From Ruminococcus sp. (GTDB lineage Bacteria > Bacillota > Clostridia > Oscillospirales > Ruminococcaceae), in assembly GCA_017960805.1 (NCBI GenBank), contig JAGCYM010000022.1, positions 1 to 64,000 of the forward strand: DNA of 64,000 nt, written 5' to 3'. How positions within the stretch are numbered: position 1 is the first letter of the stretch; the number at the start of each line of letters is the position of its first letter. A model generated the notes under the pieces. That model saw only the letters and a list, made by a program, of their open reading frames with translations, searched no databases and was not told where the DNA came from. Positions 17,013 to 24,383 of the stretch are shown here, one piece after another. The translations under genes and the position numbers were made by a program.

Positions 17013-18174
17013 TGTCCTCGCCTCCTATGCCAATGAAGTTAACAGCGTCTGTGCCGTTTGCGATGTCTGTGTATATTTCCTCGATATCTTCAGCAGAGAT
17101 GTTGCGTCCGCCGAGACCACCGATGTAGTTGTATCCCTTTACTTCAATGCCAGCCTTTTTGAGTGCAGAGTTGACATTGGTGAATACTGTGCCCTCGTTT
17201 CCGAAACTGATATCTTTTTCAAGCACAGCATATGCCCTGACATTTTTCAGGACGGAGGAGATCTCATCATTTGGGAAAGGACGCATATAGCGAATGCGAA
17301 CAACACCGGCCTTTATACCTTTATCACGAAGTTTATCCGCTGTTTCGCGACACAGACCGGCTATGCTTCCGAGTGTTACAATGATGTAGTCGGCATCATC
17401 GGTGAGGTAATTCTCAGTCAGACCTGTATAGTGTCTGCCGAAAATGCTTTCAAATTCTTTTTCTGTTTCCTTTATGACATCAGCCGCAGCAAGGATTCCT
17501 TTGTGTGCCTTGTACTTGAATATGTAGTTTGTGTCTGGACCTGCAGAAAATGCCATATTCTTTGGATTCTGTAAGTCAATCCGGTTATCAGTCTCATAGG
17601 GAGGCAGGAATCTGTCAGCCTGATCGTGAGTCGGGATATCTACTGTTTCGTATGTATGAGTGAGCACAAAACCGTCGAGGTTTGCCATATATGGTGTCTG
17701 TACTCTGCTGTCCTCAGCTATGCGATAGCTCATTAGTGCAAGGTCCAGAGCTTCCTGCGCATTCTCAGCATAGGCCTGTATCCAGCCACTGTCGAGCTGA
17801 GAAAGGCTGTCACGCTGGTCACCGTAGATGTTCCAGGGGAGAGCAGTAGAACGGTCAGCGTTCATCATAACTATTGGGAAGCGTCCGCCAGCTGCGTAAT
17901 AAAGACATTCTGCCATATAGAGAAGTCCCTGTGAGGATGTTGCCGTGAAGGCTCTCGCACCTGCGGCACTTGCTCCGATAGCGCAGGAGAGTGCAGAGTG
18001 CTCTGATTCAACATGTACGTATTCAGCCTTGAGACTGCCGTCCTCAACCATTTCCGAAAGTCGTTCAACAACAATGGTCTGAGGAGTTATAGGGTATGCG
18101 GAAATGACCTGTGGACGTGCAAGGCGGATACCCTCGGCAAAGGCTTCATTTCCTGATAAGAATTTTCTGCTCAT
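17002..18174 (-). CDS. porA: 2-oxoacid:ferredoxin oxidoreductase, alpha subunit
   Basis: Contains the pyrimidine-binding and transketolase C-terminal-like domains: FLSGNEAFAEGIRLARPQVI, AYPITPQTIVVERLSEM, the conserved catalytic-region Glu in HVESEHSALSCAIGAS, ATSSQGLLYMAECLYYAA, and GSIAGLCRETADKLR ... VRIRYMRPFP. 390 aa. The ATG at 18174 overlaps the stop of the delta subunit (ATGA); the frame is open upstream to 18312, but that part lies inside porD. Cotranscribed in the order porG-porD-porA-porB. Confidence 0.92.
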   Translation of the reverse strand: MSRKFLSGNEAFAEGIRLARPQVISAYPITPQTIVVERLSEMVEDGSLKAEYVHVESEHSALSCAIGASAAGARAFTATSSQGLLYMAECLYYAAGGRFPIVMMNADRSTALPWNIYGDQRDSLSQLDSGWIQAYAENAQEALDLALMSYRIAEDSRVQTPYMANLDGFVLTHTYETVDIPTHDQADRFLPPYETDNRIDLQNPKNMAFSAGPDTNYIFKYKAHKGILAAADVIKETEKEFESIFGRHYTGLTENYLTDDADYIIVTLGSIAGLCRETADKLRDKGIKAGVVRIRYMRPFPNDEISSVLKNVRAYAVLEKDISFGNEGTVFTNVNSALKKAGIEVKGYNYIGGLGGRNISAEDIEEIYTDIANGTDAVNFIGIGGEDNGK

Positions 18175-18464
18175 TTGTGTTCTGCCTCCAGTTCTATAGC
18201 TCCGATTTTGCAGATTTTCGCACATATTCCGCATCCTTTGCAGAAATCGTAGTCTATGACAGCCCTGCCGTCCTTTATTGCGATAACACCATCGGGACAA
18301 TAGAGGTAACACTGTTCACAGCCGACGCATTTTGCGGAATTGATGACGGGTCTTACGCTTCTCCAGCCACTGTTTACAGTGGTGAGATAGCCGGCCTCAA
18401 AAGATGTATTTTCAGGGACTTCACCAAATGTGAATTCCTTTTTTTCTCTGACGTATGGTCTCAT
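18171..18464 (-). CDS. porD: 2-oxoacid:ferredoxin oxidoreductase, delta (ferredoxin-like) subunit
   Basis: 97 aa with two complete 4Fe-4S motifs, CVGCEQCYLYCP and CKGCGICAKICK, which pass electrons between the TPP site and ferredoxin. The N terminus (MRPYVREKKEFTFGEVPEN) is typical of PorD/VorD. Start and stop codons overlap both neighbours (ATGA at each end), so translation is coupled. Confidence 0.93.
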   Translation of the reverse strand: MRPYVREKKEFTFGEVPENTSFEAGYLTTVNSGWRSVRPVINSAKCVGCEQCYLYCPDGVIAIKDGRAVIDYDFCKGCGICAKICKIGAIELEAEHK

Positions 18465-18976
18465 TTTGCTACCTCCTGCACAGCTTTAAGTAGTGCGCTT
18501 ATATTGCGTTCCTGAATTTTGGCAGGCATATACCCTTTAATAGCTTCAACTGCGTTTTCAGTTGTGACAACTCCAGAAATTCCAACAAGTAGCCCGAGCA
18601 TTATCGTGTTCGCAGTTGGAAGCTTGAATTCTGCAGCCGTTTTGTCAGCGTCGAAGGTGATGACACCGTCAATCTTATTCTTTGAGTTTACTATGATCTG
18701 TCCTGTCGGTTTAAGCAGACTTTGGAGCTGAGGACTGTACAGTGTATCATCTATTATGACTATATAGTCAGCTTTTTCGGTCTGGCTCCTGTCAACTACG
18801 GGCTTGGTATCGAGCTTTGTGAACGCGCGTACGGGAGCTCCGCGACGCTCGGGTCCGAAGGACGGAAACGCAAGTCCGTACTTATTTTCTTCATCTATTG
18901 TATATGATGCTCCGAGGAGTTTTGCGGCCGTGAAGGCTCCCTGTCCGCCGCGTCCGAGCCATAGTATTTCCTTCAT
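18461..18976 (-). CDS. porG: 2-oxoacid:ferredoxin oxidoreductase, gamma subunit
   Basis: 171 aa; the gamma subunit contributes to CoA binding. Begins MKEILWLGRGGQGAFTAAKLL (the RGGQG motif) with FPSFGPERRGAPVRAF and the NTIMLGLLVG region, all standard for PorG/VorG. It is the first gene of the four-subunit operon, with ATG 18976, GGAG about 8 nt upstream, and a promoter carrying the shared LysR box. Confidence 0.93.
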   Translation of the reverse strand: MKEILWLGRGGQGAFTAAKLLGASYTIDEENKYGLAFPSFGPERRGAPVRAFTKLDTKPVVDRSQTEKADYIVIIDDTLYSPQLQSLLKPTGQIIVNSKNKIDGVITFDADKTAAEFKLPTANTIMLGLLVGISGVVTTENAVEAIKGYMPAKIQERNISALLKAVQEVAK

Positions 18977-19007
18977 AATAATTCTCCTGTCGTTTGATTA
19001 TAGGTTG

Positions 19008-19051
19008 AGTATATACCCGAAAAAGGGCAAAGTCCAATACCAAAGTGCTAT
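19008..19051 (-). promoter_or_regulatory. porGDAB promoter with LysR-type box
   Basis: Minus-strand TTGGAC (19037-19032), 18 bp, TATACT (19013-19008). The box ATAGCACTTTGGTATTGGAC (19051-19032) matches the paaK promoter in ATA-N5-CT and in all of TGGTATTGGAC. Confidence 0.78.
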
Positions 19052-19065
19052 TTAGGAGTATAGCT

Positions 19066-19977
19066 TCAGTCTATATCCAGATACTTCTTAATCTCGCGAA
19101 GATATGTCTCTGCCATCTCACTCAGAAGCACGTTATTTAGTGTGATGTAACCAATTTCCATTATCTCTTCGGACTCATCCTTGAAAGGAACAGCAATGTA
19201 GTCTGAGCCGTTGAGCTCCTCACAGATGATTCCTGAGCAAAGTGTGTAGCCGTTAAGGCCGATCATCAGATTGAGCATTGTCGCACGATCGTTAGCCTTG
19301 ATGGTACGCTGATAGTCTGCTGTGCTGAGCAGTTCTTCAGCGAGATAGAATGTGCTGTTGTCTCCCTGTTCAAAGGAGAGGCATGGGTAGTCAGCAAGCT
19401 GATCAAATGTTATCTTTTTTGCCTTTGCGAGCGGATGCCCCTTCCAAAGGTACACATAAGGCCTGCACTTTGTAAGTGTGTGGAATTTTAGGCCATTCGA
19501 GTGCAAAAGCTTAGTTATTGATTTGCGGTTGAAATCATTTAGGTAGATGATACCTATTTCACTGCGCAAAGTAGCAACGTCGCTGATTACTTCGGCTGTC
19601 TTGGTTTCGCGCACAGCAAACTCATACTCCGCTGTATCGAACTCCTTGACCATTTCCACGAAAGCCTTTACTGCGAATGAATAGTGCTGAGTTGACACGC
19701 CGAATTTTTTCTTGACATTCCCTTTGCCGATGTACTTCTCTGATAGCACGTCGAATTGTCCGACTACCTGGCGCGCATACTGAAGGAATTCCGCACCGTC
19801 ATTGGTGAGTGTAACGCCGCGTCCGCTGCGGTTAAATATCTTTATACCTATCTCGCGCTCAAGTTCCTGCACGGATGAGGAAAGAGACGGCTGCGAAACG
19901 TAAAGCTGTTCCGCGGCTTTGTTCATAGAGTTTGTCTCCGAGATAGCAAGTATGTATTTGAGCTGCTGTAAAGTCAT
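19066..19977 (-). CDS. LysR-family transcriptional regulator (CysB/CmbR-like role)
   Basis: 303 aa. The N-terminal winged helix is clear (LQQLKYILAISETNSMNKAA, then LYVSQPSLSSSVQELE), followed by the two-lobed inducer-binding domain. It is the last gene of the methyltransferase/cystathionine/cysteine-synthase operon, 10 nt after the cysteine-synthase-like gene. It lies directly upstream of a porG promoter bearing a T-N11-A box, so it is the best candidate to bind the four matching boxes. Sulfur status (O-acetylserine, sulfide or a sulfonate) is the inferred signal. The start ATG at 19977 has GAGAGG upstream. Confidence 0.92.
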   Translation of the reverse strand: MTLQQLKYILAISETNSMNKAAEQLYVSQPSLSSSVQELEREIGIKIFNRSGRGVTLTNDGAEFLQYARQVVGQFDVLSEKYIGKGNVKKKFGVSTQHYSFAVKAFVEMVKEFDTAEYEFAVRETKTAEVISDVATLRSEIGIIYLNDFNRKSITKLLHSNGLKFHTLTKCRPYVYLWKGHPLAKAKKITFDQLADYPCLSFEQGDNSTFYLAEELLSTADYQRTIKANDRATMLNLMIGLNGYTLCSGIICEELNGSDYIAVPFKDESEEIMEIGYITLNNVLLSEMAETYLREIKKYLDID

Positions 19978-19987
19978 ATATTACCTC

Positions 19988-20899
19988 TCAATCATATAGT
20001 CCCGTACTGAAATAGCGGTCGCCGCGGTCGGGGAAGACCGTTACGATGTTTCCTTTGGCGCCGCTCTCTATGAGCTTAAGCACAGCTGCCATTGCTGCTC
20101 CTGAGGATGAGCCAGCAATAATGCCCTCCTTTGAAGCAAGAAGCCGTGCTGTGTTGAATGCTTCGTCATCGTTCATTTTTATTACGCCATCGACAAGTGA
20201 CATATCCATTGTCTCAGCAATGAAGTCATTGCCAATTCCCTCGATGTTGTAGTCTGCGTGTTCGCCGCCCCCCATAGTTGAGCCGAAAGGATCTGCGAGT
20301 ATGCCCTTTGCATTAGGGACACGCTCCTTGATGTAACGGAGTATACCTGTGTATGTGCCGCCGCTTCCCGCACCTGCAACCACATAATCGATCTTGCCGT
20401 CAAGAGCTTCATATATCTCGCGGCCTGTAGTCTCGTAGTGAGCAAGAGGATTGCTCTGGTTCTTGAATTGCTCCAGCGATATTGAATTCGGTATCTGAGC
20501 CTTTATTTCCTCAGCCTTTGCGACTGCTCCGAGCATTCCCTTCTCGCGGGGAGTGTTTACCACTTCAGCCCCAAGAGCACGGAGAAGAGACTGTTTCTCT
20601 GCAGAGAACTTCGTGGGCACTACAAATATTATCCTGTATCCGCGGTTGAGAGCCGCGAACGCTATGCCAAGGCCTGTGTTGCCTGCAGTAGCTTCAACGA
20701 TAGTACCGCCATCTTTGAGAAGTCCGCGGCGTTCTGCGTCATTTATCATATACAGACCTGTGCGGTCTTTTACGCTTCCTGAAGGATTGTAGAGCTCAAG
20801 CTTCGCAAATACGTTAACGCCTTCGTTCCTTACAATATTGCCAAGTCTCACCAGTGGCGTGTTTCCGATGAGTGACTGCATTGAATCATAGTAATTCAT
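19988..20899 (-). CDS. Cysteine synthase / O-acetylserine-dependent cystathionine beta-synthase family (MccA-like)
   Basis: PLP fold-type II enzyme of about 303 aa: IGNTPLVRLGNI, the PLP lysine in NPSGSVKDRTG, the substrate loop EATAGNTGLG, GSGGTYTGILRYIK, and the C-terminal PDRGDRYFSTGLYD. The loop reads ATAGNTG rather than the TSGNTG of typical CysK, a feature I associate with MccA/CBS-type enzymes. With the adjacent cystathionine enzyme this fits homocysteine-to-cysteine conversion as in the Bacillus mccA-mccB operon. The ATG at 20899 overlaps the upstream stop by 1 nt (TGATG) and has GGAGG 7 nt before; a GTG one codon earlier is also possible. Confidence 0.9.
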   Translation of the reverse strand: MNYYDSMQSLIGNTPLVRLGNIVRNEGVNVFAKLELYNPSGSVKDRTGLYMINDAERRGLLKDGGTIVEATAGNTGLGIAFAALNRGYRIIFVVPTKFSAEKQSLLRALGAEVVNTPREKGMLGAVAKAEEIKAQIPNSISLEQFKNQSNPLAHYETTGREIYEALDGKIDYVVAGAGSGGTYTGILRYIKERVPNAKGILADPFGSTMGGGEHADYNIEGIGNDFIAETMDMSLVDGVIKMNDDEAFNTARLLASKEGIIAGSSSGAAMAAVLKLIESGAKGNIVTVFPDRGDRYFSTGLYD

Positions 20900-22059
20900 C
20901 ACTTTACCTCCGCTTTTTCTATGGCCTGTGCAAGATCAGCGAGTATGTCGTCTATGTTCTCGATTCCGACTGACAGGCGTATAAGTCCATCCGTGATACC
21001 GACTTTCTTGCGGATATCAGCGGGAATTGAAGCGTGTGTCATAGTTGCGGGGTGGCATACGAGCGACTCTACTCCGCCGAGGCTCTCTGCGAGCGAGATC
21101 AGCTCAAGACTTTCAAAGAATTTGCGTATGTCATAGTTCTCATGGAGTTCGAAGGATATCATAGCACCGCCGTTCTTAGCCTGTCTGCGATTCACCTCAT
21201 AGCCCTGTGCAGTTGGAAGACCTGGATAATAGACATTCTTCACTGCATTGTGAGCAGAGAGAAATTTCGCTGCCTTTTCTGCATTTTCAACGTGTCTGTC
21301 GAGACGTACCGCAAGAGTCTTGATGCCACGAATAAGAAGGAATGAATCAAATGGTCCGAGGACTCCTCCTGTGGAGTTCTGAATGAAAGCTATCTTTTCG
21401 GCAAGCTCCGGAGTGCTGACAACTGCCAGTCCTGAAACAACATCACTGTGTCCTCCAAGGTACTTTGTTGCACTGTGGACTACAATGTCTGCACCGAGGG
21501 AGAGTGGCTTCTGTAAGTAAGGAGTCATAAAAGTGTTGTCCACTATTACGAGAAGACCGTGTCTGTGTGAAACCTCTGCGACTGCTGCTATATCAGTTAC
21601 TGTCATCAAAGGATTTGCTGGACTCTCAATGATTACTGCCTTGACATCATCTGTTATCTGACTTTCATAGACATCAAGATTGGCGGTATCGGCGATGGTG
21701 TAGCTGAAGTCGAAGTGATCAAATACTTTGCTCAGAAGACGGAAGGTTCCACCGTAGACATTGCTGGAAATCAATACTCTGTCACCGCTGTGAAACAGAC
21801 TGAGTACTGCAGTGAGAGCTGCCATTCCAGATCCGAAGGCAAATCCGGCATAGCCGCCCTCCAAGTCCCTGATGAGTGCTTCAAGAGCCTCACGTGTAGG
21901 ATTGCCTGTGCGCGAATATTCATAGCCGCGCATCTTTCCTAAACCGTCCTGTTTGTAAGTCGAGGTCTGGTATATCGGGATATTTACAGCGCCTGTGCGC
22001 TCGTCGATTGATATCCCTCCGTGGATAAGTGCTGTTTCGGTATTTTTATATGTACTCAT
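20899..22059 (-). CDS. Cystathionine gamma-synthase / gamma-lyase family enzyme (MetB/MccB-like)
   Basis: 386-aa PLP enzyme of the Cys/Met metabolism family: YEYSRTGNPTREALE, FGSGMAALTAVLSL, SSNVYGGTFRLL, VDNTFMTPYLQKPLSLGADI, the PLP lysine in HSATKYLGGHSD, and LAESLGGVESLVCHPATMTH. Sequence alone does not settle synthase against lyase. Its place between a SAM-dependent methyltransferase and an MccA-like enzyme matches the Bacillus yrrT-mccA-mccB arrangement and favours the lyase direction (cystathionine to cysteine). ATG 22059 has AAAGGAG upstream. A GGGCGAT/ATCGCCC hairpin lies in the 97-nt gap before it. Confidence 0.9.
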   Translation of the reverse strand: MSTYKNTETALIHGGISIDERTGAVNIPIYQTSTYKQDGLGKMRGYEYSRTGNPTREALEALIRDLEGGYAGFAFGSGMAALTAVLSLFHSGDRVLISSNVYGGTFRLLSKVFDHFDFSYTIADTANLDVYESQITDDVKAVIIESPANPLMTVTDIAAVAEVSHRHGLLVIVDNTFMTPYLQKPLSLGADIVVHSATKYLGGHSDVVSGLAVVSTPELAEKIAFIQNSTGGVLGPFDSFLLIRGIKTLAVRLDRHVENAEKAAKFLSAHNAVKNVYYPGLPTAQGYEVNRRQAKNGGAMISFELHENYDIRKFFESLELISLAESLGGVESLVCHPATMTHASIPADIRKKVGITDGLIRLSVGIENIDDILADLAQAIEKAEVK

Positions 22060-22085
22060 GATAATTCTCCTTTTTATCCGTATGG

Positions 22086-22105
22086 GGCGATGCCAATATC
22101 GCCCG
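22086..22105 (-). other. Short hairpin between methyltransferase and cystathionine genes
   Basis: GGGCGAT-attggc-ATCGCCC, a 7-bp stem without a T-run. It probably stabilises or processes the operon mRNA. Confidence 0.5.
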
Positions 22106-22156
22106 GCAGTTCAGAATCTTTTTTCAATATGACCGTGTGGCCATCAGTTCCTTTTA

Positions 22157-23053
22157 TTATTCATAATCATAGCCTGAAGTATAGGTTGCAGATATCAGAC
22201 TCACGTTTTCAAATGCTCTGAGGTCATCCGAGCGTCCTTCGAAGTATTCTCTCTGAATTTTCTCTGGTGTCATATATGTGTCTATCTGGAAGCCGAGAGA
22301 GTACAGGGCACGCGAGACTTCATTATAATCGAATCCTCCGCGCATAACCTCACCGAGTGAAGCGGTTATTTCTTCTAGCTGAGATACTCTTCGGGGGAAA
22401 GTGCCTGTTTTCATCGGGTAGTCGAACACTACCTCGCTTCCTAGAGCTGACAGCTCTGACATTTGTCTCAGCGTATCTGTAAATACGTCAAGTGTGAGGT
22501 AGTAGGATACTCCGAGTATGCTGAAAAATGTTTTTATATTAGGGTCGAAGCCAGCTTCAATTAGCTTTTCACACATTTGCTCTTTCTCGAAATCAACAGG
22601 CACATAGTGTACATTCTGGCGGAGATTCCATTTCAGCTCCCTGATCTTTTCAAGCTTGTAACGCTGTGTGTCAGGGTGATCTATTTCGAATATCTCAATG
22701 TTATCATTTTCGTTGCGGAACGAAAATGTGTCAGAACCCGCACCACAGATGACATACTGTATCTTACCGTTTTCCTTAGCGAAGTCTTCAAGCCTAACTT
22801 CATTGAAGTGTATGCGTGAGAGTGGTATGGGAGCGAAGTACTCATTGATTATCTGTTCGGTGTCCTCGCGTGACAGAGACTGCGAACCGTCAAGGCCGCT
22901 GTTTATCATAGTGTAGATCGTTTCGTATTCTTCTTTACCCATAAAGTCATAGGCAAGGTAGTCATCGTATATTTTCTGACGTGAGCGGTTTGAGTGCCAT
23001 GCTCTTACAAATGCACATATTTTTGCTGTTATGCTTTCTCTTTCATTGACCAT
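22157..23053 (-). CDS. SAM-dependent methyltransferase, leucine carboxyl methyltransferase-like family
   Basis: 298 aa. The SAM-binding region shows YVICGAGSDTFSFRN (motif I) and FEIDHPDTQRYKLEKI (acidic motif II), then FFSILGVSYYLT, as in the LCM/PPM1-type family that methylates carboxyl groups or small molecules. The substrate is unknown. As first gene of the sulfur operon it occupies the place of yrrT in the Bacillus methionine-to-cysteine operon and may yield S-adenosylhomocysteine for recycling. The start ATG at 23053 has GGAGG 5 nt upstream; an in-frame TTG at 23071 lies inside the terminator U-run and is not used. It follows a leader peptide and attenuator. Confidence 0.85.
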   Translation of the reverse strand: MVNERESITAKICAFVRAWHSNRSRQKIYDDYLAYDFMGKEEYETIYTMINSGLDGSQSLSREDTEQIINEYFAPIPLSRIHFNEVRLEDFAKENGKIQYVICGAGSDTFSFRNENDNIEIFEIDHPDTQRYKLEKIRELKWNLRQNVHYVPVDFEKEQMCEKLIEAGFDPNIKTFFSILGVSYYLTLDVFTDTLRQMSELSALGSEVVFDYPMKTGTFPRRVSQLEEITASLGEVMRGGFDYNEVSRALYSLGFQIDTYMTPEKIQREYFEGRSDDLRAFENVSLISATYTSGYDYE

Positions 23054-23061
23054 AAGTTCCT

Positions 23062-23095
23062 CCAAAAACAAAAATGCGCAGAACGCTGACGCATT
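23062..23095 (-). terminator. Attenuator terminator of the sulfur operon
   Basis: Minus-strand stem AATGCG-(T bulge)-CAG-cgtt-CTG-CGCATT followed by TTTTTGTTTTT, ending just before the GGAGG of the methyltransferase gene. A second CATGCG copy upstream and the GATGTT/AACATC and CCGTT/AACGG pairs over the end of the leader ORF offer competing structures. Confidence 0.72.
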
Positions 23096-23123
23096 CCACG
23101 CATGTTAATTAACCCGTTGATGT

Positions 23124-23216
23124 TCAGGAGAAACGGCAACATCGCTGAGCATAAGCACGCAGAATACGTATATATTTCATATTACACATACAACAACACA
23201 TCATATTTGCTTTCAT
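23124..23216 (-). CDS. Cys/Met-rich leader peptide (30 aa)
   Basis: A reading frame too short for routine gene calling but well placed. AAAGGGG lies 8 nt before the ATG at 23216, and TGA is at 23126-23124. It begins MKANMMCCCMCNMKYIR and ends AQRCCRFS. Six of 30 residues are Cys and five are Met, including seven sulfur residues in a row (MMCCCMC) and a second Cys pair (TGT TGC) just before the stop. It is transcribed from a perfect TTGACA-N17-TATAAT promoter and followed by an intrinsic terminator just before the operon. I infer a transcription attenuator that reads Cys-tRNA (and perhaps Met-tRNA) supply: ribosomes stalled at the Cys codons would block terminator formation. Confidence 0.8.
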   Translation of the reverse strand: MKANMMCCCMCNMKYIRILRAYAQRCCRFS

Positions 23217-23267
23217 GTTCAGCACCCCTTTCAATTAATTCACTGTATTCCTATCGGAACTATATGA

Positions 23268-23310
23268 ATTATACCATTTTCTGATAGATCTGTCAATAGG
23301 TTACGGCTAT
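23268..23310 (-). promoter_or_regulatory. Sulfur-operon promoter with LysR-type box
   Basis: Minus-strand TTGACA (23296-23291), 17 bp, TATAAT (23273-23268), a full consensus. ATAG-N8-TATTGAC (23310-23292) overlaps the -35 and preserves ATA-N9-TAT. Confidence 0.82.
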
Positions 23311-23430
23311 ATTCGGCAATAGTTATAGAAATTTCCTACAATTCATATCGTCTTTGTAGAATATGCGGATTTTGCTTTGTAATGGCGTATTTGGGCTTTG
23401 TATGATGATCATCCTTGGACCGCATTAAAG

Positions 23431-23462
23431 AAAAAGGGGATAATGTAAAAGAACATTATCCC
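23431..23462 (-). terminator. Terminator of the ABC transporter operon
   Basis: Perfect 10-bp stem GGGATAATGT / ACATTATCCC with a 6-nt loop and, in minus reading, CTTTTTCTTT. Confidence 0.92.
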
Positions 23463-24383
23463 TCATCTTTTCCACCTCAGAAGGTGTGACTGCAATTTGT
23501 TGAACAGGAATGTCACGGCGATGACAACGATACCGATGACGAGAAGTCCTGTTATTGTTCGTGTGTAGTCTCCAAAGTCGGAGTAGTATTTAACATAGTA
23601 GCCCATTCCGTCTCGTGCGCCAATCATCTCTGCTGATGTCAGGAGGATGAATGATACGCTAAGTCCCTGATTGCAACCAAGGAAGATCTGCTGCAAAGAA
23701 GCAGGAAGTATTACCCGGAAGAGCATTTCGGGTTTGCTTACATTGAGCACTTTTGCGGAGTCGATTATTTTTTTGTCAACGCCAAGCACACCGCTCATCG
23801 TACCTGCAAACACAGGCCAAAATGTTGCAAGGAAGATAACAAATACCGATACTGATTTAAAAGTAGGCAGAAGCGCAATACCATATGGAATATATACTAT
23901 CGGAGGTATTGAGCTGAAAAACTTTGTAATGTAAGTTGCTGCACTGCCCACTCTTGCGCTCCATCCTATAAAGAGTCCGAGCGGAACTGCTACGATAACA
24001 GCCAGCAGGAATCCCTTAATAGTAGTTCCCAGAGAGCTTTCTATATTGATGAATATTTTGTCCTTGTCTTCAACAAACTGGTGTATCACCTTGCCGGGAG
24101 CAGGAAACAGCAAGTCATTCAGAATATTGAACTTTGCTGTTGCAAGCGACCACACTCCCAGAAGGGCGAATATGAAGCTGGCAATATCTACTACAAGTTT
24201 AAGGCTCTCTTCCTTCTTGATGAATGACGAAATAATAAGGATTATAATTTCTGCCGCTACAGCAAATGTAATTAGCTTTCCTGTGTATACATCTTTTGTA
24301 GATTTGTCAGGCAGGAGCTGTATAAGAAGCAGAGCAATGAAGAGCAGGTGTACAACTCTTAGATAACGTTTTGCAATTGTCAT
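23463..24383 (-). CDS. ABC transporter permease, SsuC/TauC/NitT type
   Basis: 306 aa, about six to eight TM helices. Two hydrophobic segments at the N terminus precede the BPD_transp_1 core, whose EAA-like loop reads IIDSAKVLNVSKPEMLFRVILPAS. Families with this loop and the KFFSSIPPIVYIPYG stretch import sulfonates, nitrate, thiamine precursors or similar small anions. It overlaps the ATPase gene by 4 nt and is the last gene of the operon. Substrate specificity cannot be read from the permease; the shared regulatory box points to a sulfur compound. Confidence 0.9.
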   Translation of the reverse strand: MTIAKRYLRVVHLLFIALLLIQLLPDKSTKDVYTGKLITFAVAAEIIILIISSFIKKEESLKLVVDIASFIFALLGVWSLATAKFNILNDLLFPAPGKVIHQFVEDKDKIFINIESSLGTTIKGFLLAVIVAVPLGLFIGWSARVGSAATYITKFFSSIPPIVYIPYGIALLPTFKSVSVFVIFLATFWPVFAGTMSGVLGVDKKIIDSAKVLNVSKPEMLFRVILPASLQQIFLGCNQGLSVSFILLTSAEMIGARDGMGYYVKYYSDFGDYTRTITGLLVIGIVVIAVTFLFNKLQSHLLRWKR

